A stretch of DNA of 64,000 nt from Bacteroidota bacterium. GTDB taxonomy: Bacteria > Bacteroidota > Bacteroidia > Chitinophagales > Chitinophagaceae. Below are positions 1 to 8,473 of this stretch, piece by piece. The translations under genes and the position numbers were made by a program. The stretch covers positions 28,266-92,265 of the forward strand of contig JAFDXI010000096.1 of assembly GCA_018268035.1 (NCBI GenBank), given 5' to 3'. Below the pieces are notes generated by a model. It was not told the origin of the DNA, ran no database searches, and saw only the letters and a program-made list of their open reading frames with translations. The stretch's first letter is position 1; every line of letters begins with the position of its first letter.

Positions 1-88
1 GCAAAAATCGTTCCGTATCTGTATGAAAATTAACAGTGAAATAAAAAACCTTAAAATGTCTGATGTTTATTCATAATGTGTTGTTTTC

Positions 89-121
89 TTTGCAATTATT
101 CTGGAATATGTACTAACATTG
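89..121 (+). promoter_or_regulatory. Candidate promoter of the glycan-modification cassette
   Basis: TTTG at 89-92 is followed after 21 bases by TAACATTG at 114-121. This is close to the Bacteroidota vegetative pattern TTTG-N19-TAnnTTTG, with one mismatch in the second box. It lies 22 bases before the ATG at 144. The imperfect second box and slightly long spacer keep this tentative. Confidence 0.35.
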
Positions 122-143
122 CGCAAAAACATACTGCCCATAA

Positions 144-1565
144 ATGTTATTTAATTCGTTACACTTTGTCTGGTTTTTCCTGATTGTTACATCACTTTTT
201 TTTATTCTGCCCCATAAATTCAGGTGGCTGTTATTGCTCTTGAGTAGTTGTTTTTTCTACATGGACTTTGTCCCTATCTATATTCTTGTCCTGGCATTTA
301 CTATAGTGATAGATTATTTTGCCGGCATCCTGATTGAAAAATCCACTGGTGCCAGACGAAAGTGGTACCTGCGAATGAGTATTGTGGCCAATATTGGTAT
401 CCTTGGCTTCTTTAAATATTTTAATTTTATTAACGATAATATAACATGGTTCCTGCACCTGTTCAAGTTTACCAACCCTGTCCATGATTTAAGTTTTATC
501 TTACCAATCGGTCTTTCTTTCCACACATTCCAGGCAATGAGTTATACAATAGAAGTATATCGTGGCCACCAGAAGTCAGAAAGAAAATTTGGTATCTATG
601 CATTATATGTAATGTTTTATCCACAATTAGTAGCCGGCCCTATTGAAAGACCTCAAAATATTTTGCACCAGTTTTATGAAGTTAAGAAATTTGATTATAC
701 ACGTGTAGTTGCAGGATTGAAAATTATCTTGTGGGGATTTTTCAAGAAACTGGTAATTGCAGACCGGCTGAGTATTTATGTGAATGCAGTTTATAATAAC
801 CCTGAACATCATAGTGGCATTACATTTTTTGTAGCTACATTTTTCTTTTGGTTTCAGATATATTGTGATTTTTCAGGGTATTCAGATATTGCCATTGGTA
901 GTGCCAAAGTAATGGGATATGACTTAATGGAAAATTTCAGGCGGCCAATGTTTGGTGGAAGTATCCAGGGTATCTGGAACCGGTGGCACCTGTCATTATA
1001 TTCCTGGTTCAGGGATTATTTGTATCAGCCATTGGCTAAAAAGGCAAGACGCAACAGAGCAAAATTATATTTAATTGTAGTTTTCATTTTCCTGGTAAGT
1101 GGCCTCTGGCATGGCGCCAACTGGACTTATATTATATGGGGAGGGTTGTCAGGATTGACAATTGTAATTGAAAGAATTTACAAGGATAAAGTAAGGCCTC
1201 AAAAATATATTTCAAAGCTTTGGATGAAAATATTAGGAACCATAATAGCATTTACTGTTACAGGTATCTCCTGTTTATGGTTCAGAGCTAATTCAGTACA
1301 TGATGCCTTACATATTGGAAAGTCTATATTAACAATGAAACACGGCGCCCTGTTCAGGGGCAGCCCTCCAATTAATTTTTATTATTACCTGATCGTTGCA
1401 TTTATTCTTGTTGCAGTGGAATTTTTCATGGAGTATTTTCCCAATTTAAAATTGATAGGCAACAAATCTGTAGTAATAAGATATACAGGCTATGTAATAG
1501 CTGTTTTGGTTATTTTGCTGATTGGCATTTTCAATGGCAGCCAGTTTATCTATTTTCAATTTTAA
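144..1565 (+). CDS. MBOAT-family O-acyltransferase (AlgI-like)
   Basis: This 473-residue, multi-spanning membrane protein belongs to the membrane-bound O-acyltransferase family. AlgI-like members move an acyl group, usually acetyl, across the inner membrane for transfer to an exported polysaccharide. About ten hydrophobic segments are visible. The two conserved histidines are in place: His282 in NRWHLSLYSWFRDY and His323 in SGLWHGANWTY, matching the essential pair of AlgI/DltB proteins. The length is normal for AlgI. The next gene, 23 bases downstream, is an SGNH-like protein, the usual acetyl-transfer partner. The acyl acceptor cannot be read from the sequence, but sulfotransferase and glycosyltransferase neighbours point to a surface glycan. 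Confidence 0.92.
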   Translation: MLFNSLHFVWFFLIVTSLFFILPHKFRWLLLLLSSCFFYMDFVPIYILVLAFTIVIDYFAGILIEKSTGARRKWYLRMSIVANIGILGFFKYFNFINDNITWFLHLFKFTNPVHDLSFILPIGLSFHTFQAMSYTIEVYRGHQKSERKFGIYALYVMFYPQLVAGPIERPQNILHQFYEVKKFDYTRVVAGLKIILWGFFKKLVIADRLSIYVNAVYNNPEHHSGITFFVATFFFWFQIYCDFSGYSDIAIGSAKVMGYDLMENFRRPMFGGSIQGIWNRWHLSLYSWFRDYLYQPLAKKARRNRAKLYLIVVFIFLVSGLWHGANWTYIIWGGLSGLTIVIERIYKDKVRPQKYISKLWMKILGTIIAFTVTGISCLWFRANSVHDALHIGKSILTMKHGALFRGSPPINFYYYLIVAFILVAVEFFMEYFPNLKLIGNKSVVIRYTGYVIAVLVILLIGIFNGSQFIYFQF

Positions 1566-1588
1566 GAATAGTTATATAATAATTCTTA

Positions 1589-2578
1589 ATGACAAAAGAA
1601 GAAGTAAAACAAGTCGGGCGTTTATTTAAAAAGCTCTTCATCCTGCTGGTAATATTATTTATATGCGACCGGTTAATAGGTGCGTGGCTTCAAAATGCAT
1701 ATAAACATGCTCCGCAGGGAGATATTCAAACATTTGCACACAGCATCACCAATCCCACAGAAGATATATTTATTTATGGCAGTTCAAGAGCTGTGCATGG
1801 ATATGATACGAGGGTCTTTACAGATAGCCTTGGAATGAGTTGCTTCAACAGTGGCAGAGAAAATTCAAATATCTTATATCACAGTTCTATTTTAAAAGAA
1901 ATGTTGCGCAAACACACCCCTAAAATGGTTGTGCTCGATGTTTCTGCAAAAGAACTCACATGGCGTTCTGCTGAAAACAGTAAGCAGGTTCTATCTTCCA
2001 TGATATTACCTTATGTTGGTATGGACACATCTTTTAAAAATATTGCTGCCGAACTTTTCCCGGATGAATTAAGAAAAGCAGAAATTTCAAAAATATATCC
2101 ATACAATTCAATGATATTATCTCTGGCAATTGGTAAGAGGGGAAAAATAAAAAAAGGTGGCAACTTCAATGGATATGAACCATTGAAAGGAAATAAAGCA
2201 GACAGTAACATGCCAGCTTTCACTGATGAAAGCAGCAAAACAGATACAACAGCAAAAAAATATTTTGAAAACTTCGTAAAGTTAGCAAAAGAGAAAAATG
2301 TAAGGTTATACGTAATTCAATCACCTATGCTGGTACAGAAGTTTAAAACATCTGTATCACTCGATACAATCAGGGCCATCCTCAAAAGATATGATGAACC
2401 TTTTTGGGATTATGCTTTTGATACTACATTTTATAAGAAACAATATTTTTACGATAATCTTCATTTAAACACCATCGGTGCAGAACTTTTTTCAAAACAG
2501 CTCGTATCAGATATTAAAGCTGATTTAGAAAAAAACGATCCCGCACTTTTAAATCATCTTCAAACAGCTAATAAATAA
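1589..2578 (+). CDS. SGNH-like membrane-anchored protein (acyltransfer partner of the MBOAT)
   Basis: A 329-residue protein with an N-terminal membrane anchor (about residues 15-33) and an extracytoplasmic domain. Residues 64-67 form GSSR, with a serine placed like the nucleophile of SGNH/DltD/AlgX-type proteins. Gly89 and Asn92 fit the next two blocks, and Asp289-x2-His292 in YDNLHLN fits the C-terminal Asp/His pair. In known systems an MBOAT passes the acyl group to such a protein, which transfers it to the polymer; that role here is inferred from adjacency. The stop codon overlaps the start of the following sulfotransferase gene, so the two are probably translationally coupled. The overall sequence is divergent, so the family assignment rests on these motifs. 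Confidence 0.7.
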   Translation: MTKEEVKQVGRLFKKLFILLVILFICDRLIGAWLQNAYKHAPQGDIQTFAHSITNPTEDIFIYGSSRAVHGYDTRVFTDSLGMSCFNSGRENSNILYHSSILKEMLRKHTPKMVVLDVSAKELTWRSAENSKQVLSSMILPYVGMDTSFKNIAAELFPDELRKAEISKIYPYNSMILSLAIGKRGKIKKGGNFNGYEPLKGNKADSNMPAFTDESSKTDTTAKKYFENFVKLAKEKNVRLYVIQSPMLVQKFKTSVSLDTIRAILKRYDEPFWDYAFDTTFYKKQYFYDNLHLNTIGAELFSKQLVSDIKADLEKNDPALLNHLQTANK

Positions 2579-3492
2579 TGAGCGATTTTCTTTCTAAAAA
2601 TGAAGAATTGCTGGAGAAACCAATTATCATCTTTGGGTCTGGTCGTTCTGGCACAACCCTGATTTCCGAAATTGTTTTCCAACATGAAGATTTAGCCTGG
2701 CACAACAACTACCAGGAATTGTTTCCAAGGTTTGCAGGTATTAATTATTTACGCCGTCTTTTTGATAATAATATGTGGCGCATTATTGGAATGAATACAC
2801 AAAACAACAAATCATTTTCCAACTATATGTTATTCCGCCCCATTGAACGATATGATTTTTGGGAAGCAATAACAGGCCCAAGAATTGATTTTTCAAGGAA
2901 TTTTTTATTGAACGAAAAAGCGACACCTGAAGAGCGAGAACATATCCGAACTTTTTTTGCAAAGCTGATAAAATATCAAAAAAGAAAAAGACTGGCTGTA
3001 AAAATTACAGGTCCGGCCCGTATGGAATATCTGATGAGCATTTTTCCCGATGCCCAATTTGTCAATATCATCCGCGATCCGGTGGCAGTAATTCGTTCCT
3101 GGATGGAAATCTATTGGAATGAACAAATCACTAATCAACTTTGGTGGAATGGCGCTTATACAGATGATGAACTTATTAAAGCAAAAGAACTTTCAAAAAA
3201 TAAATTCCGGTTTGCAGCATTCCAATATAAAAAATTAATGGAAACTACTCAACAGGAAATTGATAAAATGCATCCGGACATTTATAATACATCTTATGAA
3301 GATTTTGTAAAAGATCCAAAAACATTCGCCAGCAACCTGATGCAGTATTTGCATTTAGGACCGTCAAAGCACGTTGAAAAATTCATGGATAAAGTAACGA
3401 TTGCCAACCGCAACGAACGAAAATCCGTTTCTAAAAAAACCGAAATCACCGATACAGTCAAACAGGAAATCCTTGAAATTGTAAATGCCTGA
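2578..3492 (+). CDS. PAPS-dependent sulfotransferase (first copy)
   Basis: This 304-residue soluble protein has the sulfotransferase fold signature. The 5'-phosphosulfate loop GSGRSGTT is at residues 20-27, directly after a hydrophobic strand. The 3'-phosphate-binding element IIRDPVAVIRSW has Arg166 and Ser174. Such enzymes transfer sulfate from PAPS to a hydroxyl or amino group on glycans, lipids or small molecules. The gene starts inside the stop codon of the SGNH-like gene and is followed by a clear paralogue, so both belong to the glycan-modification operon. The acceptor is unknown. No PAPS-synthesis genes are in the window. Confidence 0.85.
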   Translation: MSDFLSKNEELLEKPIIIFGSGRSGTTLISEIVFQHEDLAWHNNYQELFPRFAGINYLRRLFDNNMWRIIGMNTQNNKSFSNYMLFRPIERYDFWEAITGPRIDFSRNFLLNEKATPEEREHIRTFFAKLIKYQKRKRLAVKITGPARMEYLMSIFPDAQFVNIIRDPVAVIRSWMEIYWNEQITNQLWWNGAYTDDELIKAKELSKNKFRFAAFQYKKLMETTQQEIDKMHPDIYNTSYEDFVKDPKTFASNLMQYLHLGPSKHVEKFMDKVTIANRNERKSVSKKTEITDTVKQEILEIVNA

Positions 3493-3518
3493 TCATTTGC
3501 TGTAAAATTTTATTGCCG

Positions 3519-4463
3519 ATGGCAAAATCTGTTGATGAAAAATATCTTCAAAAACCAATCATAATAATTGGCAGCGGCCGCAGCGGCACAACCATCATGT
3601 CTGAAATAATTTTTCAACATGAACAACTAGCCTGGCATTCCAACTGGCAGGAAATAATTGTTTTCACGCCATTGATAAACTTATTACGCAGTGCTTTCAA
3701 CAACAGGTTGTGGCGTGCCAAAAGATTTTATAAATATGTTGGCGTCAGTAAGAATACAAGACAAAAAAACCAGTCAAAAATTGATCTTGTATTATTCAAT
3801 CCAATAGAACGATATAATTTCTGGGAATATATTACCGGTAAACGTATTGATTTTTCCCGTGGTTTTTTAATGAATGAAAAAGCAACGCCTGATGAAGTAA
3901 AACGTATCCGTTCATTTCTAAACAAGCAGGTAAAATACCAGGGACGTGAAAGACTGATCATGAAATTTACAGGCCCTGCCAGGCTTGAATATCTTACCAG
4001 TATCTTCCCTGATGCTTTGATTGTAAATGTGGTAAGAGAGCCTGTTGCCACTGTGCGTTCATGGCTTGAAGTGGGTTTCTGGCAACGTATGGGCATTGAT
4101 AAATTATGGTGGCGTGGTGCATATTCACCTGAAGAAATTGCCTATGCAGAAACAATCAAAGATAAGCCGGCACTGATCACTGCTTTGCAATACAAAAAGC
4201 TGATGGAAACAACACAGGAAGAAATAAAAAAGCTTGGCTTGAATGTGTATGAATGCAGGTATGAAGATTTTGTAAAAGACCCAAAAAAATTTATTTATAA
4301 TATGATGGAGTTTATGCAATTGCCCCCATCAAAAAATGTAGATGCCTATCTTGAAAATATGATTGTGGACAACAGGAATGAAAGGCAGTCTGTATCAAAA
4401 AAAAGTGCCATGCCGGAAGAAACAAAAAAACAAATACTGGCCATCACCGGCAATCATTATTAA
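3519..4463 (+). CDS. PAPS-dependent sulfotransferase (second, tandem copy)
   Basis: A 314-residue paralogue of the preceding gene, colinear over its whole length with shared blocks such as FQHEQLAWHSNWQE and NEKATP. The 5'-phosphosulfate loop GSGRSGTT is at residues 18-25. The 3'-phosphate element reads VVREPVATVRSW, where the first copy has RDP. I place the start at the ATG at 3519 rather than a TTG six bases upstream, because it gives an N-terminus like the first copy. A gap of 26 bases separates the two genes. Tandem duplication with divergence suggests two acceptor positions or substrates, but this is inference. Confidence 0.85.
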   Translation: MAKSVDEKYLQKPIIIIGSGRSGTTIMSEIIFQHEQLAWHSNWQEIIVFTPLINLLRSAFNNRLWRAKRFYKYVGVSKNTRQKNQSKIDLVLFNPIERYNFWEYITGKRIDFSRGFLMNEKATPDEVKRIRSFLNKQVKYQGRERLIMKFTGPARLEYLTSIFPDALIVNVVREPVATVRSWLEVGFWQRMGIDKLWWRGAYSPEEIAYAETIKDKPALITALQYKKLMETTQEEIKKLGLNVYECRYEDFVKDPKKFIYNMMEFMQLPPSKNVDAYLENMIVDNRNERQSVSKKSAMPEETKKQILAITGNHY

Positions 4464-4481
4464 TCGAGAACGCAACTAAAA

Positions 4482-5597
4482 ATGGAAAAGAAAATAAGAG
4501 CAGCTCATGTCATCCGTGTATTTAGTTATGGAGGTGCGGAGGTATTGTTGCGCGAATGTTTTGCACATCCTTATTTTAAAGAAGAAGTAGAATCGGATTT
4601 GTTTATTCTTGACCATAAAAAATTAGGCCTTGTGCCTGAAGTAAAACCCAACATCAACGAAATCCATTATTACCGCATTACTACCTGGAAATTTTTTATA
4701 GCATACTTAAAATTTTTAAGGCACATGATTGCAGGGAAATATGATGTAATTCATACCCATCTGCCTGTTGCAGGCTGGATGACAATCCCGGCAAAATTGT
4801 TCAACCGTAAATCAAAATTTATTTACAGCGAGCACAACCTTGTAACCTTTTATGCAAAATATAATTATTACCTGAGCGGCCTCACTTATGGATTGTTTGA
4901 TTGTTTGATTTATGTGTCTCATGAGGTAGGCGAAGTGGTAAAGAAGGTAAGGAAGGGATGGTTTTTCAAAACAAAAAAAGACATTACTATCCTTAATGGA
5001 ATCAACACGGAAAAGTTTACCAATCAACACCGCAATTATGAAGCTACCAACAACAATTTTACAGTTGGTCTCGTCGCCAGGTTCCGGCCACAAAAGAGAG
5101 TTGACCATTGGGCGGAGGTAGCTGCCGAAGTACATAAAATAAACCCAGGAATAAAATTTTTAATGGTGGGTGATGGCCCGGATGATGATATGCTTCGTGA
5201 AAAAATAAAATCACTGAACATGGAAGGCAAGATAGAATTGCCCGGCATGTTGTCCAATACTGTTGATGCTTTTAAACGCATTGATATTTTTCTGCTCACG
5301 AGTGATTTTGAAGGTTTGCCACTCGCTATCATGGAAGCCATGAGTACTGGTTGTGTGCCTGTAGTCAGCAATGTGGGAGGAATAAAACAATTACCCTTTG
5401 ATGGTTTTGGAAATAAATTTGATGTCTTTGACGCATCGGCTATTGCAAAAACGATTGCAACTTATGCAGCCAACCCGCAACAGTTCAAAACTGAAAGCCA
5501 GAATGCAAGAATGTTTGTTGAAAAAAATTATTCACTTACCAAACAGGTGCATGAAATTGTTGATGTTTATAAAGAGTTAACCGGTGGGGGTGGGTAA
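4482..5597 (+). CDS. Glycosyltransferase, GT4 family (GT-B fold)
   Basis: This 371-residue retaining glycosyltransferase has a GT4/GT1-type N-terminal domain, with a glycine-rich loop (FSYGGAEVLL) near residue 15. The C-terminal nucleotide-sugar domain starts near residue 190 (VGLVARFRPQKRVD). The donor-binding E-x7-E motif appears in FEGLPLAIMEAMS. It is the last gene of the plus-strand cassette and probably builds the glycan that the upstream acyltransferase and sulfotransferases decorate. Sugar donor and linkage are not predictable. It converges on the L,D-transpeptidase gene, with only 14 bases between the two stops. Confidence 0.88.
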   Translation: MEKKIRAAHVIRVFSYGGAEVLLRECFAHPYFKEEVESDLFILDHKKLGLVPEVKPNINEIHYYRITTWKFFIAYLKFLRHMIAGKYDVIHTHLPVAGWMTIPAKLFNRKSKFIYSEHNLVTFYAKYNYYLSGLTYGLFDCLIYVSHEVGEVVKKVRKGWFFKTKKDITILNGINTEKFTNQHRNYEATNNNFTVGLVARFRPQKRVDHWAEVAAEVHKINPGIKFLMVGDGPDDDMLREKIKSLNMEGKIELPGMLSNTVDAFKRIDIFLLTSDFEGLPLAIMEAMSTGCVPVVSNVGGIKQLPFDGFGNKFDVFDASAIAKTIATYAANPQQFKTESQNARMFVEKNYSLTKQVHEIVDVYKELTGGGG

Positions 5598-5611
5598 AAG
5601 ACACCAAAATC

Positions 5612-6364
5612 TTAATTCAATATTTCATAATTTCCCTTCGGATCAATTGAAATGATTGGTAACTTTTTTTCTTTTTCAAAATAATCATAAGCCTTCTTCA
5701 GCGTTGCAGCAAACTGTTGTACATCGGGTTCGTCTTTTGTTACTTTATCAAAATAAGCAACGCTTTTAGGATTATTATATCTGATAGGGAAAATGTGTAC
5801 CGGAATAAAATCTTGTCCGTTACTTTTTGCACTCATAGCCAGGATATACAACTCTTCAATTTGAGGATCCTGGATAGGAATACAACCAACAGTAACACAA
5901 CTGCCATGAATATAAATATCACCACCAGGATTAATTCCTTTGGTTATGATTTCATCAGAAACATTCGGATAGTTGATGCCCAAAGACATGTGATACAAAC
6001 TATTTGGTTTAAATGCATTGATATAATAAAAACCTTCAGGCACCTGGTAATCGCCTGCCTGTCTTTTTGGTCCAAGGGAACCGGCCAAAGCACAAATATT
6101 ATAGGTCTTAAAAAGTTTGAATGTTTCGTCCTGATTATTCCGCACCCATACTTCCAACTGGCTGTCATATTTAAAAGAGCGGATTAATATCTGGTATGCC
6201 GGCCATTGAAGCCCGGCCTTCTCAAATTGTTTTTTCAATGTATCTGCCTTGCGGTTCATTGCATCCGCAACCCTTGGAAAATTACCCTGATATTCAATAA
6301 ATGATTTTTGTGCATCAGCATTTAAACAAAAAAAGAAGAAAACAATTGCTGCAAAAAATTTCAT
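5612..6364 (-). CDS. L,D-transpeptidase-family protein (YafK/DpaA-like YkuD domain)
   Basis: A 250-residue exported protein with a signal peptide (residues 1-18, ending ADAQ) and a YkuD catalytic domain. The core motif HGSCVTVGCIPI gives His153 and the catalytic Cys161. This form, with VGCIPI in place of the common SxGC(I/V)R, is typical of the YafK/DpaA branch. That branch in E. coli cleaves Lpp from peptidoglycan rather than cross-linking it. Bacteroidota lack Lpp in that form, so the exact substrate is open, but action on peptidoglycan crosslinks or attached lipoproteins in the periplasm is likely. It is transcribed alone, towards the glycan cassette. Confidence 0.83.
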   Translation of the reverse strand: MKFFAAIVFFFFCLNADAQKSFIEYQGNFPRVADAMNRKADTLKKQFEKAGLQWPAYQILIRSFKYDSQLEVWVRNNQDETFKLFKTYNICALAGSLGPKRQAGDYQVPEGFYYINAFKPNSLYHMSLGINYPNVSDEIITKGINPGGDIYIHGSCVTVGCIPIQDPQIEELYILAMSAKSNGQDFIPVHIFPIRYNNPKSVAYFDKVTKDEPDVQQFAATLKKAYDYFEKEKKLPIISIDPKGNYEILN

Positions 6365-6556
6365 GTTGACAAAAATTATTAAAAACCTGAATAAAATTTT
6401 TAAGGGACAATACGGATATCAAACAACGCAAATTTATAATAAATATTTTCTGGCCGGATCATCTGTTATTTCAACATCCTAATATTAACCTGACCTTTAA
6501 CAGAAATGCCAATACTTAATTTTAAATTCATTTTTTCAACAATGCCCCGGCAAAAA

Positions 6557-6592
6557 ATAAAGGCTGAATAAATTATTCAATGCAGCCTTTAT
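6557..6592 (-). terminator. Rho-independent terminator downstream of fabD
   Basis: A 10-bp perfect stem pairs ATAAAGGCTG (6557-6566) with CAGCCTTTAT (6583-6592) around a 16-base loop. On the minus strand the stem is followed by a run of Ts, because positions 6552-6557 are As on the plus strand. It lies about 40 bases past the fabD stop. A second A run at 6594-6600 could let it also work on the other strand. Confidence 0.75.
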
Positions 6593-6633
6593 CAAAAAAA
6601 TATTCATCTTAATACTGATCTTTCAATTCAACA

Positions 6634-7533
6634 TTAATTCACGCCATTGGTGGCAACTGTTTTATCAATTTTATTCACCAAACCCTGTAATACTTTACCG
6701 GGCCCTGCTTCTGTAAATTCTGTGGCGCCATCAGCAATCATTGCCTGCACACTTTGAGTCCATCGTACTGCTCCAGTAAGTTGAGCTATCAAATTATTTT
6801 TTATTAAAGCAACATCATTGACAGCCCTCGCTACAACATTCTGATACACGGGACAACTTGCTTCATGAAATACAGTTGAATTAATAGCTGCAGCAAGTTC
6901 TTCTTTTGCCGGCTCCATCAATGGTGAATGAAATGCACCGCCAACTGGTAATAATAATGCACGTTTGGCGCCTGCTTCTTTCATCTTCAGACAGGCGGCA
7001 TCAACTGCTTCTGTTGAACCGCTAATGACCAACTGACCGGGACAATTATAATTTGCCGCTACAACCACAAGACCAAACCCTAATTCATTGGTTACTGCAG
7101 CACAAATTTCTTCTACCTTTTCATCAGCCAATGCAAGCACAGCAGCCATTGTGGATGGATTTATTTCGCAGGCTCTTTGCATAGCATTGGCACGGATGCT
7201 TACCAGTTTTAAAGCATCTTCAAAACTTAAAACATTATTGGCTACCAAAGCAGAGAACTCTCCCAAAGAATGCCCTGCAACCATATCAGGTTTTACATCT
7301 GTCAAAGATTTGAATGCAGCAACCGAATGTAAAAAAACAGCAGGCTGTGTAACTTTTGTTTGTTTCAAATCTTCATCGGTTCCATTGAACATAATATCAC
7401 TGATACGGAAACCTAAAATTTCATTTGCCTCTTCAAACAATTCTTTAGCCTGTGCATTGTTCTCATATAAATTTTTACCCATACCACTGAACTGAGAGCC
7501 CTGGCCTGGAAAAATATAAGCATGTTTACTCAT
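6634..7533 (-). CDS. fabD: Malonyl-CoA:ACP transacylase
   Basis: This 299-residue cytoplasmic enzyme transfers malonyl from CoA to acyl carrier protein, which supplies the extender unit for fatty-acid synthesis. The family landmarks are all present: FPGQGSQ near the N-terminus, the nucleophile Ser89 in GHSLGEFSAL, and the partner His202 in GGAFHSPLM. The length is normal. It is monocistronic, with a promoter-like element just upstream and a hairpin terminator downstream, and no other fab gene is nearby. Start at the ATG at 7533. Confidence 0.96.
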   Translation of the reverse strand: MSKHAYIFPGQGSQFSGMGKNLYENNAQAKELFEEANEILGFRISDIMFNGTDEDLKQTKVTQPAVFLHSVAAFKSLTDVKPDMVAGHSLGEFSALVANNVLSFEDALKLVSIRANAMQRACEINPSTMAAVLALADEKVEEICAAVTNELGFGLVVVAANYNCPGQLVISGSTEAVDAACLKMKEAGAKRALLLPVGGAFHSPLMEPAKEELAAAINSTVFHEASCPVYQNVVARAVNDVALIKNNLIAQLTGAVRWTQSVQAMIADGATEFTEAGPGKVLQGLVNKIDKTVATNGVN

Positions 7534-7552
7534 AGAGCATTTTTTTATCCGA

Positions 7553-7560
7553 CAAAAATA
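7553..7560 (-). promoter_or_regulatory. fabD: Candidate -7 box for fabD
   Basis: On the minus strand the sequence reads TATTTTTG, a perfect match to the Bacteroidota -7 consensus TAnnTTTG, 19 bases before the fabD ATG. No clear TTTG box was found at the expected distance upstream, so only half of the promoter is supported. Confidence 0.45.
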
Positions 7561-7602
7561 AGGGTGTAGCGCTAAGAAAAATGATTTGTATAAATTTGTT
7601 AC

Positions 7603-8149
7603 ATGAGTTTTGGATTAACATTTCAGGATATACCACATTATACTTATTAAGATTATGAGTTATGGGAAGGTGACTGGGAATTAATTCAGGGAATCCCTTA
7701 TGCAATGTCTCCAGCCCCGAACTGGAAGCACCAACATTTTGGTAGCAGGTTTGTATCTGCATGTAGCCAGGCCTTATTCAATAATAAAAAAAAATTGCAA
7801 CTATAAAGTATTATATGAATGCGATTGGATAATTAATGAAGACACTGTTGTCAGGCCCGATGTATTAGTTACCTGTGAACCTATCGAAGGAAATTATCCT
7901 ACGAAACCACCTTCACTAATCCTGGAAATATTATCACCACAAAATTTATTAAAAGACAGAAATACCAAATTCAATTTATATAAATCTTATGGTGTCAGAT
8001 ATTATCTCATCGCTGATATTGACAGGCATGAAATCGAATGCTTTCAATTAATTGATAACAGGTATAAACAGATGGATGGCATCAATGAATTCATGCTTAC
8101 AAACAATTGCAGTTTTAATGTTGAATTAAATATCCTGTTCAACGATTAA
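7603..8149 (+). pseudogene. Uma2-family (DUF820) nuclease-like gene, disrupted by a stop and a frameshift
   Basis: From the ATG at 7603 the reading frame gives the usual N-terminus of Uma2 proteins (YTY, then DYELWEGDWELIQG and MSPAPNWKHQ). A TAA at 7648-7650 interrupts it, exactly where the family normally has Glu (GAA to TAA would explain it). The frame then runs to an A9 tract at 7786-7794 and stops. The rest of the domain continues in the +1 frame (VVRPDVLVTCEP, PPSLILEILSP, YGVRYYLI) to 8149, with the conserved Asp of the PD-(D/E)xK-like core and the ExL strand. Two independent lesions make it a pseudogene. Uma2 proteins are abundant, weakly characterised PD-(D/E)xK-fold proteins, so loss is not surprising. 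Confidence 0.82.
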
Positions 8150-8188
8150 GCATGTGCAAATAAGAAAATGATTTTATATAAATAAACA

Positions 8189-8309
8189 TTGTTGTCCGAA
8201 TAAATATAATAACCATTTGCTTTTCAAGACCTCATCTGCCTATGGCGGACTCAAAGCCCTTACTGGGAAAGGATTTCAGCAATTTTGAATAATTTTAATC
8301 GGACAACAA
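8189..8309. repeat. 121-bp element with terminal inverted repeats (MITE-like)
   Basis: TTGTTGTCCGA at 8189-8199 is perfectly complementary to TCGGACAACAA at 8299-8309. Similarity extends inward as TTGTTGTCCGA(a/t)TAAA. The enclosed sequence has no reading frame of note and contains a short palindrome, GCCTATGGC. No clear target duplication is visible at the borders. Size and structure suggest a miniature inverted-repeat element or the fused ends of a lost insertion sequence. The 324-base gap from 8150 to 8473 otherwise holds only the candidate promoter at 8379-8408. Confidence 0.5.
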
Positions 8310-8378
8310 CGATAGATAACTAGAAATCATTTTGAAAAATAGCATAATATTATTGCGAAAAACCCAACATTAATATTC

Positions 8379-8408
8379 CTTGAAAACATGGTGCCTTACC
8401 TATTTTTG
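8379..8408 (+). promoter_or_regulatory. Candidate promoter of the DUF3347-like/TonB receptor operon
   Basis: CTTG at 8379-8382, an 18-base spacer, then TATTTTTG at 8401-8408, which fits the -7 consensus TAnnTTTG perfectly. It lies 65 bases before the lipoprotein ATG at 8474. The -33 box has one mismatch to TTTG. Confidence 0.5.
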
Positions 8409-8473
8409 TTAAACAATTTTTCCCGATAATCTACAACAAGGTTTAGGTTTACCTTAGCACAAAATCTTTATAA

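Noticed and set aside
5717..6187. Plus-strand open frame of 156 codons
   Set aside because: It is antisense to the L,D-transpeptidase, which has its catalytic motif; composition is that of a shadow frame.
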